Notes: generated from the sequence alone by a model not told the origin. A stretch of 64,000 nt of DNA from Fistulifera solaris (GCA_030295235.1 AP026149.1:682001-746000), one strand, 5' to 3'; positions 1 to 11,205 are shown, counted from the stretch's first letter. Numbers and translations are program-made.

Positions 1-306
1 TCCATTTTCACAACAAAAAGGCAAACTCAGCATTGGTTATTGCAACTTCCTTTTCATTGTTATTATCATCACTCTTTTTACTGCCTCATTGTCTCATCTC
101 AGTCAATTAGACTATTCGCCTTGTCACTGTACCTGTTGCATGCTTCGCAAGTCATTTGGAAAAGAATTGTACGGCATTTGCTTCCAGCGAGCGTGTTCAT
201 TGTTTGGGTTGCGTTACGTTATCTTTCCTCGCTTTCAGTGGCAGCATTTCTACCATCATCGCAACGGCAGAACTTTCATTCAAAATCTTTATCATCACGT
301 AACAAG
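1..306. other. Upstream region of RecQ gene
   Basis: The 3' half reads open in the RecQ frame but holds no in-frame ATG before 307, so it is taken as 5' untranslated and promoter sequence. Nothing else is recognised. Confidence 0.5.
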
Positions 307-3201
307 ATGGACGACGAATTTGGGGATGCTTCCTTTTTAGACGACTTTGATGTCGAACAAGTGATTCACAAAAGCTATCCGAAGCCTGCTAAACACGATG
401 AAACTTCACCTGGCAACAAGCGGGAACCTACAAATGTCAATTCTTTCGAATCAAAAGACTATAGTAGCGAAAATACCCCTCAGAACACTAATAAACGTCT
501 CAAAGTCGAATCATCATCATCCTTCGATACTGCGCCTTCGAAATTAACAACAAACCAGAATCTTGCTTTTTCTTCCACATCATCCGGTCTACAAGCGACA
601 CTCCAACAATACTTTGGCTATTCGGAATTCCGTCCTGGGCAAGAACAAGTCATTGAGGCCATTGTATGTCAAAAACAAGATGTGGCCATCTTTTGGGCGA
701 CCGGTGCGGGAAAATCACTTTGTTATCAAATACCTCCGTTGCATTTGCAACAAGTCGCAATTGTAGTCAGTCCGCTCATTTCGTTAATGCAAGATCAAGT
801 GGCACAACTCAATGCGCGATCCGAGCAATCCTTGGCGGTCTTTTTGGGGTCGGCACAAACGGATGCTTCACTTGAAAAAAAGGCACTGCAAGGACACTTT
901 CCTTTGATTTATGTGACACCGGAAAAAATGAGTTCTTCGTTTCCGTCCCAGTTGGTGTCTTCCGGATTAGCGAGTCGCATTTGTCTGATTGCCGTAGATG
1001 AAGCGCATTGTGTTTCGGAATGGGGGCACGATTTTCGTCCCGATTATCGAATATTGGGTGAAACGCTGCGCACACGGCATCCTGCCTTGCGATCCATTCC
1101 AATTCTATCGTTGACGGCCACGGCGACGAGTCGTGTGATGACGGACATTGTCACGTCCTTACAACTCCGTACTCCGCTGATCACGCAACGATCGGTCGAT
1201 CGTTCCAATTTGCGCATTTCCATACAAAGTAAAACCAAAGATGTGGCAGGGACCTTTCGAGAATGGTGTCAGAAATGGAACAAGGCTACCGAGACAGTGC
1301 CCAGCACAATCATCTACGTCGCAACACGAAATCAAGTCGATCAGATTGCTGCACTGTTGCAACAAAACTTGAGTGCGTCGGTTCGGGTCGCCGCGTATCA
1401 TGCCGGACTGTCGGCGCAGCAACGGCAAACCGCGCACATGCAGTTCTTGACCGGTCAAGTGCCGATCATTGTGGCCACGGTGGCTTTTGGTATGGGCATT
1501 GACAAACCGGACATTCGAGAAATCATTCATTATGGTCCGCCCAAAACAGTCGAAGAGTATGCACAGCAAATTGGTCGTGCCGGTCGCGATGGTTTGTCCG
1601 CGCAGTGTACATTGATATATTCTCCGGCTGATTTCGACAAGTATTTGGGAGACTTTTATTTGGGACAATTGACCGACACGGCCAAACAAGTCACACGAAA
1701 AAGTATTCAAGCCTTCAAAGCCATGTGTCAGGATCATCGCTCGTGTCGGAGAAAGGTGTTGGTGGAGTATTTTCAACAGACACCCGAATTCGGAGATTGG
1801 TGTGGAACGTGCGACGTTTGTTTATCGCGTGACCAGTATGAAGGTGATCAAGAACGCGATTTCGGTGTCCCGGCGCGAATTCTCTTAACAGCTGTCCAAG
1901 CACTGAAGCGACAAGGTCTAGGCAACATTATGGCGGTGGCGAATGGGCAAGCGGTAGAAAAGTATCGATACGCGATTCAATTTCCGGGAATGCCTGCGAC
2001 TGTGCAGAACCAAATCAACGAATTGAAAGGAGATGAATCCAAATATACGGTCAAATATTTGAAAGAATTATTGCCAGGTTTGGTTCAATCTGGATACATT
2101 GCAGAATCAACCGAATCCAAACAATTATCAGGCTTTGCGAGACGGTGGACCGTATACGATATCACACCGCGTGGTCGCCAGGTGTTGCAAGATCGCGATT
2201 TACCTGTCCTTCTCCCGGTCCCTCAATCTGTTCGTGATCAAGAGAAACAAGAAGACGAACGGCGCCAGAAAGTATTGAAGGAACTTTGCAACAGGGGCTT
2301 AAAGAAAGAAACGCTCCCCGAAAGCGAGGTCAATGCTGGAGACGGAACTGTGATTCGGGCTTATTCCAAATGGTACAGTTTCATTGAAAGCGCTCGACGA
2401 CATTCAGAACAACGCGCGACGGATCTTGAAGAGCTATTAAAGCTAATCGAGGACTGGCGGTCGGAAACAGCCATCAAGCTTCGGATCGCTCCAGCATCGG
2501 TCCTAGCGGAACATTTGATGGTTTCGCTCGCCTATTCTGTTGCATCGTTACCACAGCATGTGACTTTGAATCGGGACATGGTCTTGGCGGCTGGTGTACG
2601 TACCGTTACTGTAGACGACTTGGTGGCATCGTGTTTACGGTGGCGGGAAAAGAGCAAGTTGGCGCAGCCGTCTGAAGGTGCTGATGCGAACACAAAGTCT
2701 ATGGTTCTGAGGACCATTCAATGTAAAACTTGGGAATTCGCAGTGTACAAACCACAAAAGAAGACAGGCAAAGCAACCTGGGAAAACTATTTTGATCGAT
2801 TCTATGCCGGAGAAAATCCTCTTGCGATTGCAATGGCTCCAGGAGATGGAAAGAAGCCAATTCAAGTACAAACAGTCGTTACTCATATTCTAGATGGTTG
2901 CTCGTTTGGTCGAGAAGTTGATCTGGAACGCCTTGCTGAATTCATGCCACCACCGAACGAAAAGCAGTGGGAAGAACTCCGCGCAGCCGAGCTTGCTACT
3001 GGTATGGATGTGTGCGGAGACCCCGAAACGAGTGGCCGAAACGGGGACAAATTTACCATGACGGAATTTTTGAAGCCTATTGTAGGTGAGAAAAGTGAAA
3101 ATATGGATAGGGTAGTGTTTGGTCATTGGTGCAATTACTTGAAGTGGTACATGACACTCCGTCGAGCGGGCTATGAGCCAACATTTGTAGACAGCATTTA
3201 G
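307..3201 (+). CDS. RecQ-family ATP-dependent DNA helicase
   Basis: Single-exon gene of 964 aa. The start is the first in-frame ATG (307); the frame is open further upstream but has no ATG. An acidic, disordered N-terminus of about 95 residues precedes the helicase core. Motif 0 (FRPGQEQVI) is followed by Walker A ATGAGKSLCYQ near residue 131, where most RecQ proteins have TGGGKS, then the DEAH box VDEAHCVSEWGHDFRP near residue 231, and the helicase C-lobe with QIGRAGRDG. Zinc-binding cysteines follow (CRRK...CGTCDVC, about residues 478-505), then a winged-helix RQC region and an HRDC-like helical stretch. A C-terminal part near residue 850 resembles the helix-turn-helix found after some RecQ proteins. 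Family role: 3'-5' unwinding of forked or recombining DNA in the nucleus. No frame break is seen. The RecQ paralogue (BLM, WRN or RECQL type) cannot be decided. Confidence 0.93.
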   Translation: MDDEFGDASFLDDFDVEQVIHKSYPKPAKHDETSPGNKREPTNVNSFESKDYSSENTPQNTNKRLKVESSSSFDTAPSKLTTNQNLAFSSTSSGLQATLQQYFGYSEFRPGQEQVIEAIVCQKQDVAIFWATGAGKSLCYQIPPLHLQQVAIVVSPLISLMQDQVAQLNARSEQSLAVFLGSAQTDASLEKKALQGHFPLIYVTPEKMSSSFPSQLVSSGLASRICLIAVDEAHCVSEWGHDFRPDYRILGETLRTRHPALRSIPILSLTATATSRVMTDIVTSLQLRTPLITQRSVDRSNLRISIQSKTKDVAGTFREWCQKWNKATETVPSTIIYVATRNQVDQIAALLQQNLSASVRVAAYHAGLSAQQRQTAHMQFLTGQVPIIVATVAFGMGIDKPDIREIIHYGPPKTVEEYAQQIGRAGRDGLSAQCTLIYSPADFDKYLGDFYLGQLTDTAKQVTRKSIQAFKAMCQDHRSCRRKVLVEYFQQTPEFGDWCGTCDVCLSRDQYEGDQERDFGVPARILLTAVQALKRQGLGNIMAVANGQAVEKYRYAIQFPGMPATVQNQINELKGDESKYTVKYLKELLPGLVQSGYIAESTESKQLSGFARRWTVYDITPRGRQVLQDRDLPVLLPVPQSVRDQEKQEDERRQKVLKELCNRGLKKETLPESEVNAGDGTVIRAYSKWYSFIESARRHSEQRATDLEELLKLIEDWRSETAIKLRIAPASVLAEHLMVSLAYSVASLPQHVTLNRDMVLAAGVRTVTVDDLVASCLRWREKSKLAQPSEGADANTKSMVLRTIQCKTWEFAVYKPQKKTGKATWENYFDRFYAGENPLAIAMAPGDGKKPIQVQTVVTHILDGCSFGREVDLERLAEFMPPPNEKQWEELRAAELATGMDVCGDPETSGRNGDKFTMTEFLKPIVGEKSENMDRVVFGHWCNYLKWYMTLRRAGYEPTFVDSI

Positions 3202-3779
3202 TCGCATGGTCAAATTGACCTAAATCTACAACAGATTGTGTTACATCAAGCAGTCTACCTTTCTGTAGGTTATGAGAAATATTGTCAAATGAGTGAGCCA
3301 AGCATGAACTTGGCGTGATTCGACCCGAAGTTCTGAGACACTGTTGCTTGTGGCACTTCGTTGCTTCTAAGTTTACGAAAGTTGTCCACTTCTCGCGCTT
3401 AAGCAAAACGGTCGTACCGAATTCTGTCGGGTGAATTCGATTACGGGAATCAGGGTCGCTATAACTTATAAAAGAAGCTAGCAAGCAACGCTATTTGACC
3501 TCAACGTAATCTCTCTAGAGTGGCTACTTGTAATTGCTCATGACTGAGGATTTTCAGTCGTATTCAATCTGACTGTACCAGTAACCTTATTGCATGATGA
3601 CGACGACTGACTCATTCATCGCGTCACAAATTTCCAAACGACAACAACCATGGTAAAATCAATCTGGAAATGAAGTTCCTGACAATGATTCATATTCATT
3701 TCATAATCAAGCTCGATTTTGTTCAGCAGGTCTGATTTGGCTTTGAATCCGGTTTTACATCGATACTGCCTTTGCAGCA
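3202..3779. other. Intergenic region with palindrome
   Basis: No coding signal. Holds a short palindrome at 3541-3560 (GACTGA arm at 3542-3547, TCAGTC arm at 3554-3559), a member of the dispersed family described in the findings. Confidence 0.5.
3541..3560. repeat. Dispersed intergenic palindrome, copy
   Basis: Core TGACTGAGGATTTTCAGTCG. GACTGA and TCAGTC arms. Member of the family of similar short palindromes seen at 9964, 29186, 32175, 33880 and 51336. Confidence 0.7.
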
Positions 3780-4563
3780 ATGGTGACTACTCCCTCTCAA
3801 AGACTCGACAGTCTCTTCTCTTTGGCCATCTTGTTACTATCGATTCGATCTGTGTGGAGCTGGAATAATGAATGCTCTTCTTCCATTTCTTCGCATCAAA
3901 GAAGGCGGCTGTTCACCTTCATGGGTGCATCTGTTCCCTTTCTGACACAGCCTCCTGCGGACGCCGTCGATGAACTCTTTCGAAAAAACCCATTGACCAA
4001 TCCTCTTTTAGAACAAATTCGTATTTGGGAACAAAACGAGGCCGATAATATCAAATACGACGGAGAACTGGAGCGTGGAGAAGCAGGTAAATTGAATCCC
4101 GTATATTCCAAGATGCTGGTACCGATCTTGGAGATTTCCGACGATTTGGGAAAGCATCGATCGTCTCTTGGCGAAAGATACCTCACGCGAGGCCCTGGAG
4201 GGCGTACAGAGTATCATTCGTCAAAAACGATACGAAAAGATTGAATTTAAAAAGATTTTTAATGCGTACGGTGACAACATCTACTACTCCGATCCTGATC
4301 GTGCAAATATGTATTTGGGAGGAGGTGCAACACCCAAAAACGAACAAACTCTGGCCTATCTGCAACGCAATGAAATTTTGACGAATGTGGAAGATCTGCA
4401 AGCAGAAATTGCATTTTTATTAAAGAACAGAGAAGAATCACCGGAAGATGCCGTCAATTTGGCTAAGAACGCGTGCCAAGCGATGCGTCTGTATCTTGAG
4501 GTAGTGCCTCCGTCAGAACTGAAAGAAGCGAGAGAGTTACTAAAGCATCAAGCATCTGGATGA
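3780..4563 (+). CDS. Thylakoid-lumen PsbQ/Psb31-like protein
   Basis: Reads as one gene of about 260 aa with one frame slip. The N-terminus has a hydrophobic signal peptide (about residues 10-28) with an aromatic Trp just after the likely cleavage (SVWS-WNN), as in diatom plastid targeting. A second leader follows with a twin-arginine-like RRRLFTF and an acid/Ala cleavage region ending PADA, so the mature protein should lie in the thylakoid lumen. The mature part is about 200 residues, mostly helical, with no metal motif. That size and pattern fit the four-helix bundle of PsbQ-like extrinsic PSII proteins (PsbQ' or Psb31), but this is inferred and no signature residue proves it. The frame changes by +1 near 4145-4150 in a TTTGGG stretch; dropping one T restores a smooth protein (ISDD then WESIDRLL). 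Confidence 0.62.
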
Positions 4564-4669
4564 GCCAAAAACATTGACATTAAATTCGCTATTCCGCTTA
4601 AAGAGTGTCTCATATTCAGATCATGTAGCGTTATTCACTTGCGTTTACTTTCTGTCACTGAATTATAGT

Positions 4670-5286
4670 TTAAGAAACGATTCGAATGATAGTACTTCGA
4701 ATAATATCCAATATTTCGTCAATTGCAGCTTCAGGGAATCGTGACAAACTCGGAATAAGAGCAACCGCTTCTTCTACCATGGTATCGGTAGCAACTAAAT
4801 TCATTAACGCGGCGACTTCGGCGGGATGCAGTTCCTGTTCGTCGCCGTCCTCCGTTTCTTTTCGAAACGCGGTAAGTGCACTGCGTGATGCATCCATGCA
4901 ACCAATGGTTAGAATTGAATGATGAAGAAAACAAAACAGTGTTTGCTGGTATAATTGCATGCAAGAACAATGAAAGAAGAAAAAGCAAACATGATCACGC
5001 AATCATTTGACGCTCAAACGTGAACTTACTCTTGTAAATTATCCAACTCATCGACAACTTCTTGATGTTCCTTTTCCGGATTCGTCATGGAAGTGAAACG
5101 ATTGACGTATCGTTGTACTTTGCGATAAACATCATTCAATTCTTCATCTCTTGAAACGGCATAGCCCGCGGATGCTTGAAGGATGACAGCGACTTGTGCA
5201 TTACTGAGGATATGAATGTCTTGAAATTCTTTGCCGAGCTGCAACTCGGCTACATTTTCAATCGGTGCCGTCGCGTCTTCCACCAT
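4670..5286 (-). CDS. RPB4: RNA polymerase II subunit RPB4
   Basis: Two exons, 5286-5030 and 4880-4670, joined across a 149-bp GTAAGT...CAG intron, giving 155 aa. Exon 1 carries the RPB4 N-terminal fold with VQRYVNRFTSMTNPE, matching the family pattern YxxRFSRFKN. Exon 2 carries the C-terminal HRDC-like helical domain: ELHPAEVAALMNL and ALIPSLSRFPEAAIDEILDII, matching LHKFExAxLxNL and ALIPSLEGRF...ILDDI. In the family RPB4 pairs with RPB7 as the stalk of Pol II and helps initiation, mRNA export and decay. It lies convergent with the PsbQ-like gene, with stop codons only about 106 bp apart. The length is normal for RPB4. RPC9 of Pol III shares the fold but fits the length and the ALIPSL segment less well. 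Confidence 0.9.
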
Positions 5287-6122
5287 TCTCGTTTGCTAAT
5301 TGATTCAACTTGTAAGTATTTAATTATTAGTTGTTAATAAAATAATGAGAGAAAAAGATGCGTTATCGTTGCGCTGCAATACTTTGTACTTAAGTGATAT
5401 TTTACACCGACCTATGTAACTGTAACGTTTTCCACAATTACTACGTATTAAGGTTGAGATTCTTTGGAATCACACTCACTATAGGCCTAAATGTTGACGA
5501 CCTATTTTCAAGACTGCGTTCAGTCATGAGTCATGAGTTATCATTCTTTCGAGCCTTAGGCAACAAGAAACTCTGCTCTACCTAAGTCGTTTTCTAGCTT
5601 GGCTAGCTACATTTCCTTACCGTGATTTATTTTCGGCAGCATTTGCCATGTGACCATCCAATATTTATGTTGTGATCACACTTTTCCGCCTATGAGGCGT
5701 CCACACACTCCACTCAAAGACTAGTCCAAGCCAAAAGGAAAAACAATCTTGCCCAGGACTCTAAAAATAGTCCTACTAGATACGACTTGTGAGTTTCATG
5801 CAGAGAAATCTAACCGACTGCACAAGTTTCAAAAAAAAATTGAAGGCTCGTGACTTGTGACGGTAAGTAACCTTTACCCCTAAACAATTTAGACCAGATA
5901 GAGTATTGCTCCAGAGTAGAAAATAAGGATAAGGAATACAATGTATTGAATTCGAGGCCCAACGCCGAACAGACCAGCAGCAGCAAACTCACAACTCCAC
6001 AAAAAGCAGCCTTCGCAACCCTACAACGCGGGGGGAAACTGATTATTTTGAGAAAACAAATGCCCAATTATTTCTGATAGACTCTCTTTCCTAGTAATGA
6101 ATGTGATTTACTAAGAAATCGC
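5287..6122. other. Intergenic region
   Basis: No convincing gene; the only longer open frame (5810-6067, minus) begins at TTG. A GACTG...CAGTC arm pair lies at 5512-5525, directly followed by two tandem TCATGAG units (5524-5537). Confidence 0.4.
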
Positions 6123-7391
6123 TTACGCATTCAAGGGCTTGCGAATGTAAGCATCAATGTCAACCGGTGCCCACACATTCGTCTTTTTGCCGTCTTGAAG
6201 CTCGATGCGGTACGCATTTCCTTCATCCCAGTGTCCCAGCACCTTGCCTTTCACAAACTTGCCCACGTTTGCTTCGACTGTAGAACCTACAGCGAAGCGC
6301 AAGGGGTGATCGACTTTGCAAGCTAGAAAGCCTTCGCGATACATGTCGTGATCGAGATTCTTGCCGATGAACACAAAGCGCGATTCACGCTTTTCATTCT
6401 TGCCCCAACAATATTCACTAAAGCCTCCGGTGAACATCATGCCGACACCTTGAAAGACGAACTTCTGATCCATACCCTTGACAGAAATGATGCCCTTGTA
6501 GCGGTACAAGTTAGCACCGTCTCCGCCGATCAGACGATCAATCCAGCTTTCGAGCAAGGTCATGTTGACGTCGCCTTCAACTTTGACTCCGACAGACGAA
6601 ACAGTCTTGTCATGTTCATGCTCTCCATCTTCGTTCAAAAACTCGGGGTCAAAGTCAAGAACGCGTTTGAGCTCGAATGCTTGTAGATTCAGGACATCCT
6701 TGGGAGAGATGACCGAATGCTTCGTTCGCTGAATCGGAGCTGTAGGATTGATGGTACGGAGCTTGGCTTCAATCTTTTCCAGCTCTGTATCTGTCGACAA
6801 GTCAATCTTGTTCAATAAGATTTTGTCAGCAAACGCCACTTGCTCGGCGGCTTCGTTCTCGGCTCCTTCCGGCTTTTTCTTCCGCGAGTCGTTCCATGAT
6901 ATACTTGCTGTCGACCACGGTGATCACTGAATCGAGGCGATACTTCTTACCAATGTCTTCATCGACAAAGAAAGTTTGGCAGACGGGGCAGGATCTGCCA
7001 GACCAGTCGTCTCGATGATAACACCATTGAATTGGGAGACGCGCTCGTAGAGAGACTTGAGGGCCTTGACGAGATCACCGCGCACGGTACAGCAGATACA
7101 GCCATTCATGACTTCAATGATTTCTTCGTCGACATTCTCGCTCAGAGTCTTCTCGTCCACGCCAACTTCACCGAATTCGTTCTCAATCACGGCAAACTTC
7201 ATTCCATGTGTTGTGTCATTCAAGATGGAATTCAGTAGGGTCGTTTTCCCGGAACCTAGGAACCCGGTGATGATTGTTACCGGGATAATGGGTGCTTTGC
7301 CTTTCTTCCATATTCCGTTGGTATGATTCACGTCTTTCTTTTGCTTCTTGTTAGGTTTGTTGTCGACCATGATGGTATTTTTGTGGGGCAT
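6123..7391 (-). CDS. CobW/COG0523 metallochaperone GTPase
   Basis: About 420 aa. The N-terminal lobe has Walker A GFLGSGKTTLLN, the putative metal motif CICC (GCICCTVRGDL), an ENEFGEVGVD loop, Walker B-like IIETTGLADPAP and the GTPase base motif NKIDL. The C-terminal lobe is a CobW_C domain (ISVKGMDQKFVFQGV...). A tail of about 60 residues (from VDHPLRFAVGSTVEANVG) adds an SH3-like module. Family members (ZNG1, YeiR and relatives) use GTP to hand zinc or other metals to client enzymes; the metal here cannot be read. Two frame slips flank the segment QTFFVDEDIGKKYRLDS: one base short in a C run (plus strand 6975-6978) and one base long in an A run (plus strand 6874-6878). They cancel, and the segment between is highly conserved, so sequence error is more likely than gene loss. 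Confidence 0.88.
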
Positions 7392-7933
7392 TTGTCATGG
7401 AAAATTTATTGGATGGTGAATGAGACTTTTGTAACTCGAAGAGCCTACATAAAGCCTCTGCTTCGATCAGGCTTCCAAAAAATAGCTCGACAAGGCTAAA
7501 ACGCATGGCCTAATGCTTGTTATTTCAAGTTCTTTAGTCGACAACTCCGTATCGTAATGATTAATCGGCAAATACTGTTGGTTCCAGTACTGTAACGTGT
7601 ATTTTAACATCCTTTGGTGTCGCTTTGTATTTGCTCCACCTGCTTTGCCGCCTACGGCTTATTTGCTGATGTTTACCAGACCAGCCGTAAAGAGCCTATT
7701 CGTGACAAATGAATAAACAGGCAGGATCCAAATCCACGATGAGTGCCCCTCTTCTTTTTTGAAAAAATTCAAAAGAACACTGGTGCCAATCGCGTTTCGA
7801 GTTAGCGCCCTGCTAGTGCTCCTTGGTCGGCAATATTGAGGTGGCTGAGAGTGCTTTGTCCTCATTTTTGCTGGGGATAATTTTTTCTTTTGGTCATTAT
7901 CTAGTTTTCAATGGCATAGCGCGTTTTTTCTTT
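7392..7933. other. Intergenic region
   Basis: Between the starts of the CobW gene and the end of the downstream minus-strand gene. AT-rich, with no gene, RNA or repeat recognised. Confidence 0.4.
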
Positions 7934-9587
7934 TCATCCCTTTCTAGCCGTCACCACGTACAAAGGATCTCCAGTAATCTTCTCGTTACGATCACGGGCA
8001 CTCAAATCAATGGCTTGTATAGACTTGAATCCACCCTGAGAAAAATGCAAGTAACAAGCCACTGTATAAGCATGGTCCACATCATCGGCACCGGTCCAGA
8101 TCGCCACAGCTTTCTGTAAAAACAATCGATTTGAAAAAAGAATGTGGACTGTACCACCCGATTTGATTACGCGACCGATTTCTTGACACACTTGAAGTGG
8201 CTGTGTAAGATAATCGATAGACAGTTGACACAAGACTGTATCGAACGTGGCGTCCGCGTATGGAAGGGTTGGCTTTTGATTCAAATCCTGTACCGTATAA
8301 TCTGACAAAGAGGGATTGGCTTTTAATTCTTGAGCATTCATCCCAAGGCCCACGACACGAACGGCCTTCGTGAATTGTAGGATCTAAATGACTCGTCCAA
8401 CTACTGCACAAATCCAATATATTTCCCTTGGCAACCGACGAAACATAGCTAGTCAATCGTTGTACAGCGGCTTCGTCAATATGTTCCACAAAGCGGGGAA
8501 TTTGGTAAAACTGCTCATCCGGTTTTGAATCCAATCGCTGAAAGTCACTACTGGAGGAGAAGGGGTTTTCGACATTAATCCAGTCTTGTGGAATTGCTGC
8601 GGCAATTTCTCCTTTTTCTGGAAACGAAATCCCTGTTTTCTTGTCCATATAAGTGGCTTCACTACGTTGTGGTAAGGAAAGTGACAGGGAGACGAAAAGC
8701 GCACCATTCAGAAATTGCTGTCGCGAGAGACCCAATCGCGCTTGTACCGGCTTTGTTGTTGTTCGATGCCACGCACAAGGACCCAGCTGATTCAAAATAT
8801 TAAGATGATGTGAGGTTGGATATCCTCCGTGTTCTGCAAAGGCGTAATCCGGAAATGTAGCCGCCGCCTGTTGAACGAGTTGATCGCGGACGACACGCGC
8901 CAAGATCGAAGCCAAGGCGACGGTGTAGACACATTGATCACCCTGCGTCCATGGCCGTGACGGAATAACCAACTGCGCTGGAGATCGCTTGCCATCGACA
9001 ATACTGTAAAGAGACTTTTCTTGGAAAGCTTCATGGGTAGCCAGTGTTTGAATTGATTCCGTAAAGGCACTCATACAAGCCGCATGCACACCTAATACAT
9101 CAATTTGTTGATTGTCGCGAATGGCGTACGTCCAAGCGTATGTTTGTGGATTGTCGCAAACATGTTGATACACTTGTTGTCGTAGTTCACTATTCACTAA
9201 TTTACTATCCGCAACACCCGGCAGTGTCACGGGCTGCAACAAACACACACTTGCCGTAACGATCGGTCCAGCAATACATCCGCCTCCGGAATCGTCGCTG
9301 CCGATAATATACGAATATGTCTTCCATAAATCCTGTTCGATTTGCAACAAATCCTTGAGTCGTCGTTGAGATAACGGACGAAGTTTCTGTCGATTCTGTC
9401 GTGATGAGTGATTCGCGAGTGCCGTTGCTACTTGTAAAATAGTGCTGGTTATAGCATACAGGAAAAAGAAAATTAGCAACTGTCTGGGGAATGTATTAGC
9501 GACGTAGCGGAGGCGAAGTGATGTATCTTTGTTCTTGACGAGCGAGTATGCTGTTACTGCTGCTTTTCGATCATGAGAGGCACGCAT
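7934..9587 (-). CDS. RNase HII fused to class I methyltransferase
   Basis: One long frame from ATG 9587 joins two domains. Residues about 1-70 hold a hydrophobic stretch (LLIFFFLYAITSTILQVATALA) that could be an organelle leader. RNase HII follows: GSDDSGGGCIAGP (usual form DEAGRGPLAGP, so the second acid is Asp), VADSK, VDGKRSPAQ, SILARVVRDQ and GPCAWHR; four catalytic-type carboxylates remain. It would cut the RNA of RNA/DNA hybrids. After a second hydrophobic segment (SRQQFLNGALFVSLSLSLPQ) comes a methyltransferase-like domain: NILDLCSSWTSHL, RVVGLGMNAQEL, YTVQDLN, LPYADATFDTVLCQLSIDYL and IKSGGTVHILFSNR, as in plastid SAM-dependent methyltransferases. The frame shifts by one base near 8375, between LDPTIH and KAVRVVGLGMN. 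The second hydrophobic segment resembles a lumen leader, so two genes joined by read-through or assembly error is an alternative. Confidence 0.78.
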
Positions 9588-10194
9588 CAAAGGCGAAATC
9601 GTGTCTCCGAACACAAAGAGGACGAGAAGTTACGTATTTCAGTCCAAGTAGAAAGTTCGATCTTAATGTATGGATCGAACGCAACAAATCCCAAGTATTG
9701 TCAAAAGAAAACTGCAACATGCGACGCGCTGCGGTCGGCACTTTGCCGGGACTGCAAAATGGGTCAATCCCACTTTCTACGCGATAACAAACGTTAACGG
9801 AGACTTTTACGGATGCCATTGATGAAAAATTGTTCCTGCTAAAGCATCAACATTTATAATAATTGATAACAAGAATGATAGGTCCAAGACGACTGATTTA
9901 GACCAGTTCATAAGTCGTTGTGACGACTCAGTGAAAGGAATGCGGTAGATCATACTCAGGACTCAGGACTGAAAAGCAGTCCTGTTAAAGTTAAGGCCTA
10001 CTTTTTACCACTATAGTAAAACCCCGTGTGAAATTCAAAACGTTCTTTGAAGCATGTGAAGCAGACGGAAATCTTGTCTGATGTGTCTGGGTAAGAATAA
10101 AAAACTTACCAGTCGAGACGGAACGCAAAGCCAAACCTCGTCGTTCATTTACGAGCAACATGCCCTTTGACATTCGCCGCCTTCTTCACTGTAA
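9588..10194. other. Divergent intergenic region with palindrome
   Basis: Shared upstream region of the RNase HII fusion (-) and PSTK (+). Contains an 8-bp-arm palindrome at 9964-9984 (CAGGACTG arm, 5-base loop, CAGTCCTG arm), preceded by a tandem ACTCAGG pair. No gene is supported. Confidence 0.45.
9964..9984. repeat. Dispersed intergenic palindrome, copy
   Basis: CAGGACTG arm at 9964-9971 and CAGTCCTG arm at 9977-9984, five-base loop. Confidence 0.7.
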
Positions 10195-11205
10195 ATGACA
10201 AAGCCATCAACTATTTTATCGGATGACACTCAAGAGAAAAGCACTGTCGAAATTTGTGACAAGATAGTCCTTTTGCTGTGCGGTTTGCCTGGTGCAGGAA
10301 AGAGCACTCTGGCGAGACAGTTCATTGATGAAAAGGATGCGTCTTTTTCTACCGCTCTGATAGAATACGATGATCTACAAGATTCGCTAATAATAAGGGG
10401 GAGAAGCTTCTGAAGGACAGCATACGCTTCAAGCCTGGAAATCCAGTCGAACTTTGGCGCTTCAAACACTTTCCGAACGACTCGAAGATTCGACTACAAA
10501 ACTCCTTTTCTGGACGATAATTTTTACTTACAAAGTATGCGCAAACAAATTTATCAAATATGTCAGAATCATGTCATTGCAAGCAGTAACAACAATCAGC
10601 AGCGAGTTATTCATTTCGGCTTGATTTGGATGGATACTACGGTCGATGTATGCCTCGAACGCAATCAACAACGACCACATCCACGAAGAGTACCAGATAC
10701 AGTCATTCATAATATACAACACAAATGGGAAGCACCGGGAGAAAAAGGGTTTGTTTGGGAAAAGTCAATTTTGAGACTAAATGGATTAGACTCTCGTTCG
10801 ATGCATCTACAACTCTTACAGCAATATCTAATGTCGAAGGAATTTGTTTTGGTGTTACCCCGTGAAGATCCGGCCTTGGAAGAAGCTCGTGTTGCTGCCG
10901 CGCGACAAGAAACGCAAGCATCCCGAGCCCATCAACTCGATCAATATCTAAGATGTTGTGTACGAACAGTCGCACGACATCAAAAGCAGTGTGTCGGACC
11001 GGCCAATCAATGTCGTAAGCGCTTACTGACGGAACTGAAACAAAAGCCGGATTGGACGCTTGTCGATCTAGAAGAGGTTTTTGTCGGTCAAATGAAACAA
11101 ATGACGGCCTCATTGTCTGTGGATTGGGACGCTCTTCAGTCAATTCTGAGTCGGGAACTTTGGACCAAGCATATTGAGTTATTTGGACACGATGTTTTGA
11201 AGTGA
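10195..11205 (+). CDS. PSTK: L-seryl-tRNA(Sec) kinase
   Basis: About 336 aa. The P-loop LCGLPGAGKSTLARQF lies at residues 29-44, followed by YDD, the PSTK signature LDDNFYLQSMRKQIYQ, then TTVDVCLERNQQR and VPDTVIHNIQHKWEAP, in the order seen in eukaryotic and archaeal PSTK. The enzyme phosphorylates Ser-tRNA(Sec) with ATP so that SepSecS can make selenocysteinyl-tRNA; it acts in the cytosol. Two frame slips bracket the segment HTLQAWKSSRTLALQTLSE: one near a G run (10397-10401) and one in a T run (10505-10508). The second restores the original frame, and the intervening frame gives plausible PSTK sequence, so homopolymer error is favoured over a pseudogene. The presence of PSTK implies a working selenocysteine system in this organism. 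Confidence 0.87.

Noticed and set aside
5810-6067. Open frame of 85 codons on the minus strand with hydrophobic segment
   Set aside because: It begins at TTG, has no ATG, and resembles nothing recognised; probably chance.
6123-11205. Reading the split CobW and PSTK frames as pseudogenes
   Set aside because: Slips fall mostly in mononucleotide runs and cancel; conserved sequence is kept between and after them, so sequencing error is the simpler account.
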